Positions 11,621 through 21,867 are shown, counted from the stretch's first letter. The stretch: DNA of 64,000 nucleotides from Symbiodinium natans (GCA_905221605.1 CAJNDS010000508.1:58567-122566); one strand, 5' to 3'. A program made the numbers and translations. Notes: generated by a model from the letters alone, not told the origin.

Positions 11621-13107
11621 AAATTTTGACCCGCAAAGTTGTCCCTACCCGTTCCCGTTTTGTGTGGTATTTGCATCACTTTTCCCGAGTGCCAAGGGGG
11701 TCCCGGCAAATTTTGACCGGCAAAGTTGTTCCTACCCTTTCCCGTTTTGTGTGGTATTTGCAGGACTTTTCCAGGGTGCCAAGGGAATCCCGGCAAATTT
11801 TGACGCGCAAAGTTGTTCCTACCCTTTCCCGTTTTGTGTGGTATTTGCAGGACTTTTCCAGGGTGCCAAGGGAATCCCGGCAAATTTTGACCGGCAAAGT
11901 TGTTCCTACCCTTTCCCGTTTTGTGTGGTATTTGCATCACTTTTCCCGGCAAATTTTGACCCGCAAAGTTGTTCCTACCCGTTCCCGTTTTGTGTGGTAT
12001 TTGCATCACTTTTCCCGAGTGCCAAGGGGATCCCGGCAAATTTTGACCGGCAAAGTTGTTCCTACCCTTTCCCGTTTTGTGTGCTATTTGCAGGACTTTT
12101 CCAGGGTGCCAAGGGAATCCCGGCAAATTTTGACCCGCAAAGTTGTTCCTACCCGTTCCCGTTTTGTGTGGTATTTGCATCACTTTTCCAGGGTGCCAAG
12201 GGAATCCCGGCAAATTTTGACCCGCAAAGTTGTTCCTACCCTTTCCCGTTTTGTGTGGTATTTGCAGAACTTTTCCAGGGTGCCAAGGGAATCCCGGCAA
12301 ATTTTGACCGGCAAAGTTGTTCCTACCCGTTCCCGTTTTGTGTGGTATTTGCATCACTTTTCCAGGGTGCCAAGGGGATCCCGGCAAATTTTGACCGGCA
12401 AAGTTGTTCCTACCCTTTCCCGTTTTGTGTGGTATTTGCAGCACTTTTCCCGGGTGCCAAGGGGGTCCCGGCAAATTTTGACCCGCAAAGTTGTTCCTAC
12501 CCGTTCCCGTTTTGTGTGGCATTTGCATCACTTTTCCCGTGTGCCAAGGGGATCCCGGCAAATTTTGACCGGCAAAGTTGTTCCTACCCTTTCCCGTTTT
12601 GTGTGGTATTTGCATCACTTTTCTAGGGTGCCAAGGGAATCCCGGCAAATTTTGACCGGCAAAGTTGTTCCTACCCTTTCCCGTTTTGTGTGGTATTTGC
12701 AGCACTTTTCTAGGGTGCCAAGGGAATCCCGGCAAATTTTGACCCGCAAAGTTGTTCCTACCCGTTCCCGTTTTGTGTGGTATTTGCATCACTTTTCCGG
12801 GGTGCCAAGGGAATCCCGGCAAATTTTGACCGGCAAATGTTGTTCCTACCCTTTCCCGTTTTGTGTGGTATTTGCAGGACTTTTCCAGGTTGCCAAGGGG
12901 ATCCCGGCAAATTTTGACCGGCAAAGTTGTTCCTACCCTTTCCCGTTTTGTGTGGTATTTGCAGGACTTTTCCAGGGTGCCAAGGGGATCCTGGCAAATT
13001 TTGACCGACAAAGTTGTTCCTACCCTTTCCCGTTTTGTGTGGTATTTGCATCACTTTTCCAGGGTGCCAAGGGGATCCCGGCAAGTTTTGACCGGCAAAG
13101 TTGCTCC
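11621..13107 (-). repeat. 87-bp satellite array, inverted orientation
   Basis: Seventeen copies of the reverse complement of the same satellite family, here with an 87-bp period and GTTGTTCCTACC in each unit. One copy near 11941 is shortened. Because 87 is 29 codons and the unit lacks stops, very long open frames arise on both strands (546 codons plus, 498 minus, 367 in another plus frame). This is a by-product of the repeat, not evidence for a protein. Confidence 0.95.
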
Positions 13108-13149
13108 TGCACCAGGCCCTCCTGGGCCCCAAGAAGCAATGAAACATAA

Positions 13150-13510
13150 GAAACAGATGAAGGATGAAGCAGATGAAGCAGATCATGAAGATGATGAAGA
13201 TGATGGAGATGATGAAGATGATGAAGATGATGAAGATGATGAAGATGATGAAGATGATGAAAATGATGAAGATGATGAAGATGATGAAGATGATGAAGAT
13301 GATGATGAAGCTGATTGGGATCATTGATGTCAAGGATGCACATGAAACATATTGAAACAACCGTGGAGATGAGAGAGATGATGGGGATGATGAAAAAAGA
13401 TGATGAAGATGATGAAGATGATGATGATAGATGATGAAGATGATGACGATAATGAAGATGATGATGATGATGCGGATGAGGATGAGGATGATGATGATGA
13501 AGCTGATTGA
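13150..13510 (+). repeat. GAT/GAA microsatellite
   Basis: Imperfect GATGATGAA repeats in two blocks (13164-13316 and 13375-13506). They would encode Asp/Glu-rich or Met/Lys-rich peptides depending on frame. No coding support. Confidence 0.9.
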
Positions 13511-13519
13511 GGGGGCCCT

Positions 13520-15690
13520 CCCGCAGGAGGAATTAAATAATTTAAATATGAAGGCCCCGATTTAAATATGAATATTTAAATCGGGGCCTTCATATTTAAA
13601 TTATTTAATTCCTCCTGCGGGAGGAAGCCCGGCCCCCCCCCCTCCAGGATTTAAATTATTTAAATTATTTAAATTATTTAATTACCGGGCCCGATTTACA
13701 TAATTTAAATATGAAGCTCCCGAATTAAATATTCATATTTAAATCGTGGCCTTCATATTTAAATTATTTAAATCGGGCCCGGGAATTAAATAATTTAAAT
13801 AATTTAAATAATTTAAATCCTGGAGGGGGGGGGGCGGGCCTCCTCCCCCAGGAGGAATTAAATAATTTAAATTGAAGGCTCGATTTAATATGAATCTATT
13901 TAATTCGGGGCCTTCATATTTTTTTTTTTTGTTTTTTTTTTTTTTTTTTAAAATTATTTTAATTCTCCGGCAAAAGGAGGCCCCGCCCCCCCCCCCCCCC
14001 CTCCTGGATTTAAATATTTAATTTTTAAATATTTAATTATTAAATTATTTAAGTATTGAAATTATTTTTTAAAATTATTAATTCCCGGGCCCGAATAAAA
14101 ATTTAAATATGAAGCTCCCGAATTACATATTCATATTTAAATCGGGGCCTTCATATTTAAATTATTTAAATCGGGCCCGGGAATTAAATAATTTAAATAA
14201 TTTAAATAATTTAAATATTTTAAATCCTGGAGGGGGGGGGGGGCGGCCTCCTCCCGCAGGAGGAATTAAAGAATTTAAATATGAAGGCCCCGAATTAAAT
14301 ATTAATATTTAATTCGGGGCCTTCATATTTAAATTATTTAATTCTTCCTGCGGGAGGATTTAAATTATTTAAATTATTTAAATTATTTAAATTATTTAAT
14401 TCCCGCGCCCGATTTAAATAATTTAAATATGAAGGCCACGATTTAAATATGAATATTTAATTCGGGAGCTTCATATTTAAATTATTTAAATCGGGCCCGG
14501 GAATTAAATAATTTAAATAATTTAGATAATTTAAATAATTTAAATAATTTAAATAATTTAAATAATTTAAATAACTTAAATAATTTAAATAATTTAAATA
14601 ATTTAAATAATTTAAATAATTTAAATCCTGGAGGGGGGGGGCCGGGCCTCCTCCCGCAGGAGGAATTAAATAATTTAAATATGAAGGCCCCGAATTAAAT
14701 ATTAATATTTAATTCGGGGCCTTCATATTTAAATTATTTAATTCTTCCTGCGGGAGGAGGCCCGCCCCCCCCCCTCCAGGATTTAAATTATTTAAATTAT
14801 TTAATTCCCGGGCCCGAATTAAATAATTTAAATATGAAGCTCCCGAATTAAATATTCATATTTAAATCGTGGCCTTCGTATTTAAATTATTTAAATCGGG
14901 CCCGGGAATTAAATAATTTAAATAATTTAAATAGTTTAAATAATTTAAATAATTTAAATCTGGGAGGGGGGGGGGCCGGGCCTCCTCCCGCAGGAGGAAT
15001 TAAATAATTTAAATATGAAGGCCCCGAATTAAATATTAATATTTAATTCGGGGCCTTCATATTTAAATTATTTAATTCCTCCTGCGGGAGGAGGCCCGGC
15101 CCCCCCCCCTCCAGGATTTAAAATATTTAAATTATTTAAATTATTTAAATTATTTAAATTATTTAATTCCCGGGCCCGATTTAAATAATTTAAATATGAA
15201 GGCCACGATTTAAATATGAATATTTAATTCGGGAGCTTCATATTTAAATTATTTAAATCGGGCCCGGGAATTAAATAATTTAAATAATTTAAATAAATTA
15301 AATAATTTAAATAATTTAAATAATTTAAATATTTTAAATCCTGGAGGGGGGGGGGCCGGGCCTCCTCCCGCAGGAGGAATTAAATAATTTAAATATGAAG
15401 GCCCCGAATTAAATATTAATATTTAATTCGGGGCCTTCATATTTAAATTATTTAATTCTTCCTGCGGGAGGAGGCCCGCCCCCCCCCCCCTCCAGGATTT
15501 AAATTATTTAAATTATTTAATTCCCGGGCCCGAATTAAATAATTTAAATATGAAGCTCCCGAATTAAATAGTCATATTTAAATCGTGGCCTTCATATTTA
15601 AATTATGTAATTCGGGCCCGGGAATTAAATAATTTAAATAATTTAAATAATTTAAATATTTTAAATCCTGGAGGGGGGCGGGGCGGGCCG
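13520..15690. repeat. Tandem nested AT-rich palindromes
   Basis: Six units of 330-400 bp mark themselves by CTCCCGCAGGAGGAATTAAA near 13520, 13846, 14247, 14646, 14982 and 15360. Each has a nearly perfect palindrome A (for example 14265-14347, centre AAATATTAATATTT, arms GAATTAAATAATTTAAATATGAAGG cut to their shared core) and a palindrome B with arms of GGGCCCGATTTAAAT type and an asymmetric core of about 46 bp. Poly-G/poly-C runs punctuate the units. The unit at 13861-13990 is degraded and includes long T runs that may be sequence error. Confidence 0.9.
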
Positions 15691-16041
15691 CAGGCCGTGG
15701 CCGGGAGACCACACATGGTTTTGGGGTCTAAGTATCTACCAGAGGTTTACATGGCGGATCCGTTGGGACAACTTTATGTCGTCGTGGTGGGTCGCGTGAA
15801 ATTTGTTGTTGGCAAGTGTAGGCACCCAGAGGGTCCATTTGTATTACTATTATGGAATTAGGTACCCCAAAACCATACTGAATAGGGTTTTGGGGTACCT
15901 AATTCCATAATAGTATGACAAATGGACCCTCTGGGGCAGTTCTTGTCCAGGCGGACGTTTTCTTGCACAAGAACCAGGCGCTGCCAGCGCGCTGCCTGCC
16001 TCCACCTCCGCCATTTCCTTGGGGGCTAGCCCAACTCGTGC
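15691..16041. other. Gene-free interval with one long hairpin element
   Basis: Apart from the hairpin element at 15826-15934 I see no supported gene. The sequence before and after it is unique and GC-rich. Confidence 0.5.
15826..15934. mobile_element. Hairpin element with about 49-bp inverted arms
   Basis: The arms 15826-15874 and 15886-15934 are almost perfect inverted repeats around an 11-bp loop. They start CCAGAGGGTCCATTTGT and end ACAAATGGACCCTCTGG. It looks like a short non-autonomous DNA element or introner. Confidence 0.8.
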
Positions 16042-16168
16042 CCTAAACCCTAAACCCTAAACCCTAAACCCTAAACCCTAAACCCTAAACCCTAAACCCT
16101 AAACCCTAAACCCTAAACCCTAAACCCTAAACCCTAAACCCTAAACCCTATAAACCCTAAACCCTAAC
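16042..16168 (-). repeat. Interstitial telomeric array, CCCTAAA
   Basis: About 18 units with one irregular CCCTATAAA step near the right end. Lies just 5' of the exon-like island at 16182. Confidence 0.95.
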
Positions 16169-16181
16169 AAACCCCACACAG

Positions 16182-16249
16182 GTTGACCAGCACCTCGGGC
16201 CCGCAGCTGAGATTTGCCTGAGCCTTCCACCCGCTGCAGTCCTTCCTTG
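16182..16249 (+). CDS. Exon-like island, unknown protein
   Basis: Acceptor CCACACAG, then an in-phase reading VDQHLGPAAEICLSLPPAA with G/C-rich third positions. It ends exactly where the inverted-repeat element at 16250 starts, so the element would be the intron. Function unknown. Confidence 0.5.
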
Positions 16250-16390
16250 CTTGGAGGTTCATGGCACTTATGAACCAAATATAACTGTACTTACATTAGG
16301 GTTTAGGGTTTAGGGTATAGGGTTTAGGGTTTAGGGTTTAGGGTTATAAGTACAGTTACAATTGGTTAATCAGTGCCATGAACCTCCAAG
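16250..16390. mobile_element. Family 2 inverted-repeat element carrying a telomeric core
   Basis: Perfect 18-bp terminal inverted repeats: CTTGGAGGTTCATGGCAC and its complement. Subterminal AAGTACAG and CTGTACTT blocks flank an internal block of six to seven TTTAGGG-type units (16297-16346). The telomeric repeat is thus nested inside a transposon-like element. Related ends occur at 20825, 29201, 40053, 53090, 53684 and 54487. Confidence 0.8.
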
Positions 16391-16984
16391 TGGGCATTGC
16401 AGGAAGAGAGCCTTCCCAGGCCAGGCGGTGGGGAAGTCTATTCCTTTCAGGGTTTGGGGTTTAGGGTTTGGGGTTTACACTGTGTTGACTCCCCCTGCCT
16501 CACAAACAAGCCGTGCCTTACCACGACGGCGGGCTGAGAAACCTGTTGTCCCGGCGAGAAGGTGCGTGACCCCGAATGCCTGAAGGGTTTGGTTTACGAT
16601 TTTGGGTACCTATTTTGAATTTCCACGCAAAAGGTTTAGATAGGGTGGTTCTCTAAATTAGGGTGCCATTTTGGATCATTGCAAGGGTGCCCAGAGAACT
16701 ACTCATGCAGGGCACATGCAGAGTACCGCTTTAGCAAACACTGTGTGCTCTTGCCGATGGAGGAGACAAGGTCCGCTTTTTGGTCGGCATGAACAAGGCA
16801 CATTGAGTGCAGAAGCCTTCACAGTGTGTCTTTCAGACACCCTTGTTTTTTATTATGACTGCTAGAACGACAGATTCCTGAAACCAAATCGGGGTTCTGA
16901 TTGTTGCATTGGGCTTGTGGGTACAAGGCCAACAAGCCCCAGGCCAGAAACGTGTCGCACCCGGCATTGGCTGCCTAACCCCAT

Positions 16985-17294
16985 CCTCATCGTGATCCTG
17001 AAAAGTCGCTCCAACTGAGGTTGCCAGATATGTAGGTGAAGACGGGGACACAGGGTGCTTCCCTCGGACTTGGGGTCGAATTCGCTATGTTCGACCTCGC
17101 CCTCCAGATTTCGAGGTCCTGGGTGGATGGGAAGAAGACGTACGTTGCGGGCTCAGCAAGGAAGCGTTTTTCTTCGTGTTGGGCACCGTAGATGTTTGGC
17201 CCTGGAGCAACAACCACTGCACCCACAACCGATCCCGAATTCAGTCCTGCGCCCCGAGCGACAACGCCCCCGAAGTCGCAGGACGAACCCACTA
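16985..17294 (-). CDS. Possible minus-strand exon, unknown protein
   Basis: About 100 codons open on the minus strand, with balanced composition (for example AEPATYVFFPSTQDLEIW) and moderately G/C-rich third positions. It starts opposite CCCACTACC and has no clear splice ends. A plus-strand open frame overlaps it but is Arg/Pro-rich and looks like its shadow. No domain recognised. Confidence 0.3.
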
Positions 17295-17299
17295 CCCTT

Positions 17300-17740
17300 A
17301 CTTGGGCTTTAGACAGCTGAGAGTTAAGGCAGACATTCCTTAGTCAAGAGGCAATGCTTCCCTCCTACGCAACAGCCAAGCCCTACCTTAGGCGCCTCTG
17401 CAACAAAGAGAAGACAAGCACCCCGCATGCGCAGCCACAGCAAAACACGACCCCCGCCCCCGCAAATCTCCCAAGCCCAACGCCGGCTCCGCCATGCTCC
17501 CCATAGAGCAAAAAGCAGCAGAAAGAAAGCAACTAGGAAGTCGTGAACTTTTAGGGGTTTAGGGTTTAGGGCTTAGGGTAAATTAGCAGTAACAGGTGAT
17601 GGTTTTCTACGTTCTTGAGCTGTTATGTGTTGCAACGGGGCATGGTGCTTTCGCTGTTGCATGCCGCCAGAGGGCGGCATTCGCCCACTTACCTTACCTG
17701 CTCGGCCAGGTGTGCTTTTGGGGTTAAGCGTTTACTTAAA
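17300..17740. other. No supported gene
   Basis: Unique sequence with a short degraded TTTAGGG block at 17551-17580. Nothing else recognisable. Confidence 0.4.
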
Positions 17741-17936
17741 CTGGGTTTAGGGTTTAGAGTTTAGAGTTTAGAGTTTAGGGTTTAGGGTTTAGGGTTTAGG
17801 GTTTACCTCCATGCTTCAAAAAGTGTTTAACCTGCTTCATCATGGTTCCGGGCTCTTCAGTGAGCAAACAGCACACGGTAACCGCTCACATCCAAACGAA
17901 TGGCTTCAACAAAGCCGCCGGAAGATCGTTCTCAGC

Positions 17937-18011
17937 TACCCTAAACCCTAAATCCTAAACCCTAAACCCTAAACCCTAAACCCTAAACCTTAAGCCCTAA
18001 ACCCTAAACCC
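17937..18011 (-). repeat. Interstitial telomeric array, CCCTAAA
   Basis: About ten units directly 5' of the cold-shock exon. A TTTAGGG block at 17739-17804 precedes it and another at 18085-18150 follows the exon. Confidence 0.9.
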
Positions 18012-18021
18012 CTTGTCACAG

Positions 18022-18084
18022 TCAGGTTGGCCGTGTGAAGGAGTACTGGCCAGGCAAGGGCTACGGCTTCATCGCCCAAGCCTC
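18022..18084 (+). CDS. Cold-shock domain exon
   Basis: Acceptor TTGTCACAG and donor CCTC|GTTTAGGG. It encodes VGRVKEYWPGKGYGFIAQA, which fits the start of a cold-shock domain: G-x-V-K-x-W followed by K-G-[YF]-G-F-I, the RNP1 nucleic-acid-binding strand. These small beta-barrel proteins bind single-stranded RNA or DNA. The rest of the domain should be on neighbouring exons that I could not assign. The donor is formed by the telomeric repeat itself, and a CCCTAAA block lies just upstream. Confidence 0.7.
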
Positions 18085-18230
18085 GTTTAGGGTTTAGGGT
18101 TTAGGGTTTAGGGTTCAGTGTTGAGGGTTCAGGGTTTAGGGTTTAGGGGTTCGGGTTTTGGGCTGAGGGATGCCCAGGGAGATGTTCAAGACGTTCAGGG
18201 TTCAGGGTTTGGTTTAGGTATCTGATTTTC

Positions 18231-18333
18231 CTTAGTGGCTGAATGAGTGCACTTTACACTTTTTCGGATACGATCATCCCCTATAGAACTGAAAGTGTAC
18301 GCTTTTTTGGTGTTTATGAACTCAGCAACTCAG
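18231..18333. mobile_element. Introner-like element family 1, copy b
   Basis: CTTAGTGGCTGAATGAGTG at the left and ATGAACTCAGCAACTCAG at the right. It sits between a TTTAGGG block and a CCCTAAA block in what may be a single intron (18085 to about 18393). Confidence 0.8.
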
Positions 18334-18539
18334 TTTCTGTGTACTTTTGCCCTACACCCAAAGCCCTAAACCCTAAACCCTAAACCCTAAATCCTTTCCG
18401 CGTCTGGAGTTCAAGCCCAAGTCAAACCCCGTCTTGGGTCAATGTTCAGATAGGGCATGCCCATCGCGATTCCATGTTTCCCTTTTTCGGCTGGAGTGGA
18501 TCTAGAAGCAAATTCCCTAAGTACAGGATACTGTATGGG

Positions 18540-18662
18540 TTTAGGGCTTTAAATTCCTTAAGTACAGGATACTGTATGGGTTTAGGGCTTCTAATTCCTT
18601 AAGTACAGGATATGGGTTTAGGGCTTTAACTTCCTTAAGTACAGGATATGGGTTTAGGGTTT
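18540..18662 (+). repeat. Four tandem copies of an about 36-bp unit
   Basis: The unit contains CCTTAAGTACAGGATATGGG and TTTAGGGCTTT. It mixes a unique motif with one telomeric unit, and is repeated from about 18510 to 18662. Confidence 0.8.
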
Positions 18663-18829
18663 TAAGGCTATCTCCGAACAAGGAGGAGCCCCTCCCCCCC
18701 CTCCCCCACCCAAGCTGCTGAAGGGAGGGCAAGTTGCGAAGTTTTCAGCCCCCCAATTATCCACGCCCAAAGGGTTCAGGGTCGATAGGGCGTAGGGTTC
18801 TATGCGTTGTGGGCGTTTAGGCTTGGTAG

Positions 18830-18976
18830 CCAGATATACACTCGACACAGTCTCGGAAGCCGCCAGTTTCTTGAACCGAAACGGAACAGAAGCCGCAACA
18901 GAGCAGAATAGTGTCATTCATGAAGCTTTGGGGCCTAGGGTCAATTGCCGTATGGAGCTCAATACCCCGTACCAAG
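18830..18976 (+). CDS. Exon-like island, unknown protein
   Basis: Acceptor TTGGTAG and donor CCAAG|GTTTTT. It reads about 49 codons including YTLDTVSEAASFLNRNGTEA. The composition is natural and no stop interrupts it. Function unknown; no CCCTAAA block lies immediately upstream. Confidence 0.45.
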
Positions 18977-19573
18977 GTTTTTTTTGGGGGAGGGGAATGG
19001 TTCCTGATAAAGGAGACTGTGCTATAATTGAGGTAGAGAAGGGATACCCCCCCCCCCCCCCCATTTTGAGCAATACCTCTGACCCACACAGCCCTATAGA
19101 GTCAAAGGGTCTGCGAGCTGCACGCGCGCTAAACTTCTTCAACCCTGTACCATCAACCCTCAACCCCAAGCAATACAGCTGCCCTGTGAGCACTGTGAAG
19201 CCTTATTTGGTCGAGGGTTGTAGGGTTTGAGGGTTTAAGGGCCCAAACCTTGCACCTCTCCGACTCCGTACGTCCCATCTGACTGAGGCTTGCCAAGAGA
19301 CGCAAGGAATTTTTCAGGGCACGCGGCTTAGCAAGAGATGGTGGTTGTCTAGAATTGCGGAGGGGGGGGGGGATTTCGGTGTGCCCTTACTTAGAGTTTA
19401 GGGTTTGGGGTGTAGGGTTGGGGTGTAGGGGACCACTCTTGTTTGGAAACTGCCACAGTTGCAACGTGAGTTCAGCATCACAAGTTGCCGCCTGTGCATG
19501 GTGCAGCGTTGGCTTCAAACGAGCTGCTCAGGCGGATGTCAAATACTCGCATGCGCACACAGTTCATATGGGT

Positions 19574-19752
19574 GTTTTCTCTAAACTTGGACTCCTTTTG
19601 ACCTAAATAAGAGGCCCCAAAAGGGAAAATAGTTTAGAGAAGTCACCATATGGGTTGTTCTCTAAATTTGGGTCCCCTTTTGTTGGCCCTTTTTTATTTG
19701 CCGTACTATGTAGGGACCCACAAAGGGATCCTAATGTAGAGAACTACCCAAG
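19574..19752. mobile_element. Two adjacent family 9 inverted-repeat elements
   Basis: The first (19574-19643) pairs TCTCTAAACTTGG with AATAGTTTAGAGA. The second (19650-19750) pairs TGGGTTGTTCTCTAAATTTG with TAATGTAGAGAACTACCCA. A related copy lies at 52729-52838 and a half at 16640. Confidence 0.65.
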
Positions 19753-19803
19753 CGCAGCTGTTCTTGCTTGCTGTCTTTGAAGGCTGGCCTTGTAACGCAG
19801 TCC

Positions 19804-19902
19804 TCGTTCAGGGTTCAGGGTTTAGGGTTTAGGGTTTAGGGTTTAGGGTTAGGGTTTAGGGTTTAGGGTTTAGGGTTTAGGGTTTAGCGTTTAGGGTTTA
19901 GG
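19804..19902 (+). repeat. Interstitial telomeric array, TTTAGGG
   Basis: About 14 units with single-base variants (TTTAGCG, GTTAGGG). Confidence 0.95.
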
Positions 19903-19905
19903 GTC

Positions 19906-20080
19906 TTGGACCATGTGTGGGAAAGATGCTGCGTGCGGTCGCATTCGTGTAGATCCATCTCGTCCCTGGGCCGCACTTATCTGCAGTGCGTTGGTCATTG
20001 ACCTTTGCTGAGCCTTTATAAATGCAAGTTGCTGTTGGGCCTTGGGTGGAAGCCTTCCAAAATCTCCACGGGATGGGTCC
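19906..20080 (-). CDS. Possible minus-strand exon, unknown protein
   Basis: On the minus strand an acceptor GTTTGCAG precedes about 58 codons including FGRLPPKAQQQLAFIKAQQR, ending at CCAA|GACCCT, a possible GA donor. The Gln-rich composition could form a helix. An overlapping plus-strand open frame (20022-20210) is less convincing. Confidence 0.35.
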
Positions 20081-20284
20081 TGCAAACGCCAAGCCCTCAA
20101 GGCAGAGTCTAACCCCTCAAGACAGAAAAAGAAACCGTAGGCGGAGCGCCCTCAGAGCTCTCAAATTTTCGATGGGCTCGGAAACGACATCCCAAACCAC
20201 AAAACGATGACATGCTCAATTTACCATAGGGTTTAGAGGTTTAGGGTTTAGGGTCCAGGGTTTAGGAAGAAAAACCTCCCTGTC

Positions 20285-20472
20285 TTGCCAAGAGATGATG
20301 AACGTGCCGCGGGAGGCACAGATGCCCACAAGGCACGAGGCACCAAAAGCAGCCAAATAGAAGAAAACACCCCGCCTTCCCGGAAGCCCCAAAGGCCCGA
20401 AACCTCCCAAAAGGATGAGAAGGAATGGTCCGCTGTTCTCGGACCACACCCGTCTCAAGCCTCAAGCCCGGC
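20285..20472 (+). CDS. Exon-like island with proline-rich end
   Basis: Open on the plus strand with natural composition: DDERAAGGTDAHKARGTK, then a Lys/Pro/Ser-rich part with ETSQKDEKEWSAVLGP. The frame continues into the poly-C tract (20468-20700), where it would give a long poly-proline stretch that is probably not translated. It looks like a disordered region. Function unknown. Confidence 0.5.
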
Positions 20473-20700
20473 CCCCCCCCTCCCCCCCCCTCCCCCCCCC
20501 CCTCCCTCCCCGCTCCCCCCCCCCTCCCTCCCCCCCCCCCCCGTCCCCCCTCCCCCCCCCTCCCCCCCCCCTCCCCCCCCCCCTCCCCCCCCCCTCCCCC
20601 CCGCCTCCCCCCCCCGCCTCACCGCCCTCCTCCCCCGCCCCTCCCCTCCCCCCCCCTCCCCCCTCCCCCCCCTCCTCCCCCCCCCCGCCGCCACACCCCT
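20468..20700 (+). repeat. Poly-C tract with T, G interruptions
   Basis: Over 90 percent cytosine. All three plus frames stay open and give Pro/Ser runs; the minus strand gives Gly runs. A low-complexity pyrimidine tract, not a gene. Confidence 0.9.
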
Positions 20701-20989
20701 TGTAAACCCCAGCAGCAGCACTCTGGAGTGGTCCTGAGTTTCTTCAATGTGTACCTAAACCCTCCCTAAACCCTCACACGCGGCACCTGCCAGTGTGAGA
20801 CCCGAAACCCTAAACCCTCAACCCTGCTTGGAGGTTCATTGGTAGTTATAATATAAATAAGTGCCCTGAAAAAGGTCAGAACCAGTTAGAATTCCAGTTA
20901 CCCTACTTAGAACCCCACTTTTGACTAAACCCTGAACCCTAAACCCTAAACCCTAAACCATAAATTCCTTCTACTTTGTGCCATCGAAG

Positions 20990-21069
20990 GCCTGAGTGGA
21001 ATCCTGGGATGCACGCCTCCGGAGATGGACGACCACGACGCCGACTGGCTCCAAAAGGCCCAGGGCAGG
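20990..21069 (+). CDS. Exon-like island, unknown protein
   Basis: The polypyrimidine tract TTCCTTCTACTTT and acceptor CGAAG precede GLSGILGCTPPEMDDHDADW, and the donor is CAGG|GTTTAGGG. Third positions are strongly G/C-rich. CCCTAAA lies upstream and TTTAGGG downstream. No family recognised. Confidence 0.6.
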
Positions 21070-21232
21070 GTTTAGGGTTTAGGGTTTAGGGTTTAGGGTT
21101 TAGGGTTTAGGGTTTAGGGTTTAGGGTTTAGGCTTTAAGGTTTAGGGTCTAGGGTTTAGGGTTTCGGGTTTCGGGTTTCGGGTTTCGGGGTTAGGGTTTA
21201 GGGTTTAGGGTTTAGGGTTTAGGGTTTAGGGT
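21070..21232 (+). repeat. Interstitial telomeric array, TTTAGGG with TTTCGGG patch
   Basis: About 22 units; four successive units read TTTCGGG near 21164-21190, so a variant has been locally copied. Confidence 0.95.
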
Positions 21233-21392
21233 TGCGGCTTGCTCTTGTTCCTGGTTGGGGTTGATAGGCCCTTTAGGCTTTACATACACTCTTTAGGGCA
21301 CGGCTTACATAAACTCTGTGGGGTTTATGTAAGCTCTACAGAGCTTATATAAGAAGGTATGGGGCAAGCAATGACGGTTCGATGTGTTTCAG

Positions 21393-21465
21393 GTTTGTCG
21401 CCAGCTCCAAACTCGCCGCTTTGCGGTGCTGCAGCTGCCACCGAAGCTCGATGCTTGGCCACTTA
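21393..21465 (+). CDS. Exon-like island, unknown protein
   Basis: Acceptor ATGTGTTTCAG, then VCRQLQTRRFAVLQLPPKL with high G/C at third positions. The 3' end is not clear. Here the surrounding blocks have the opposite order (TTTAGGG upstream, CCCTAAA downstream). Confidence 0.45.
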
Positions 21466-21689
21466 CGCAACCCTAATCCCTAAACCCTAAACCCTAAACC
21501 CTAAACCCTAAACCCTAAACCCTTGCGGAGTCAGGGATGACCCGTGAATGCATCAGGGGGGGTGGGGGGTGGGTGGCGAGGGATGCGGGGTGCGGGGGAT
21601 GAGTGGTTTAGGGTTTAGGGTTTAGGGTTTAGGGTTTAGGGTGCCCAGGGTGGTGGTGGTGGTGATGGTGGTGGTGGCGGGTTCGGATG

Positions 21690-21867
21690 GCTTGGCTTTG
21701 TGACGGGATTGGCTGTCGCATTCCTTCCGGTGCAGGACGTGATGTACATGTCAAGCTTCTTTGCAGCTGTAAGCCAGGGGAGAAATGTTATTGCAGGTCG
21801 CTTTCCTCGTCTGGGTAGTGCTTTAGTGCCGCTTGCTTTGACAGCTAGGGCAGTCTGCGGCTTCAAG
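21690..21867 (+). CDS. Exon-like island, possible membrane protein
   Basis: About 59 codons reading through FVTGLAVAFLPVQDVMYMSS and FAAVSQGRNVIAGRFP, with a donor TTCAAG|GTCCAG. Two hydrophobic stretches could be membrane segments. The start is not defined; a GGT-rich low-complexity stretch precedes it. Family unknown. Confidence 0.5.

Noticed and set aside
10153-13107. CRISPR array
   Set aside because: The units are contiguous 87/88-bp satellites without variable spacers, and the DNA is eukaryotic.
11509-13149. 546-codon plus and 498-codon minus open frames
   Set aside because: They follow from an 87-bp repeat without stops; several frames on both strands are equally open.
20425-20769. 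Poly-proline open frames
   Set aside because: Translation of a poly-C tract in all frames.
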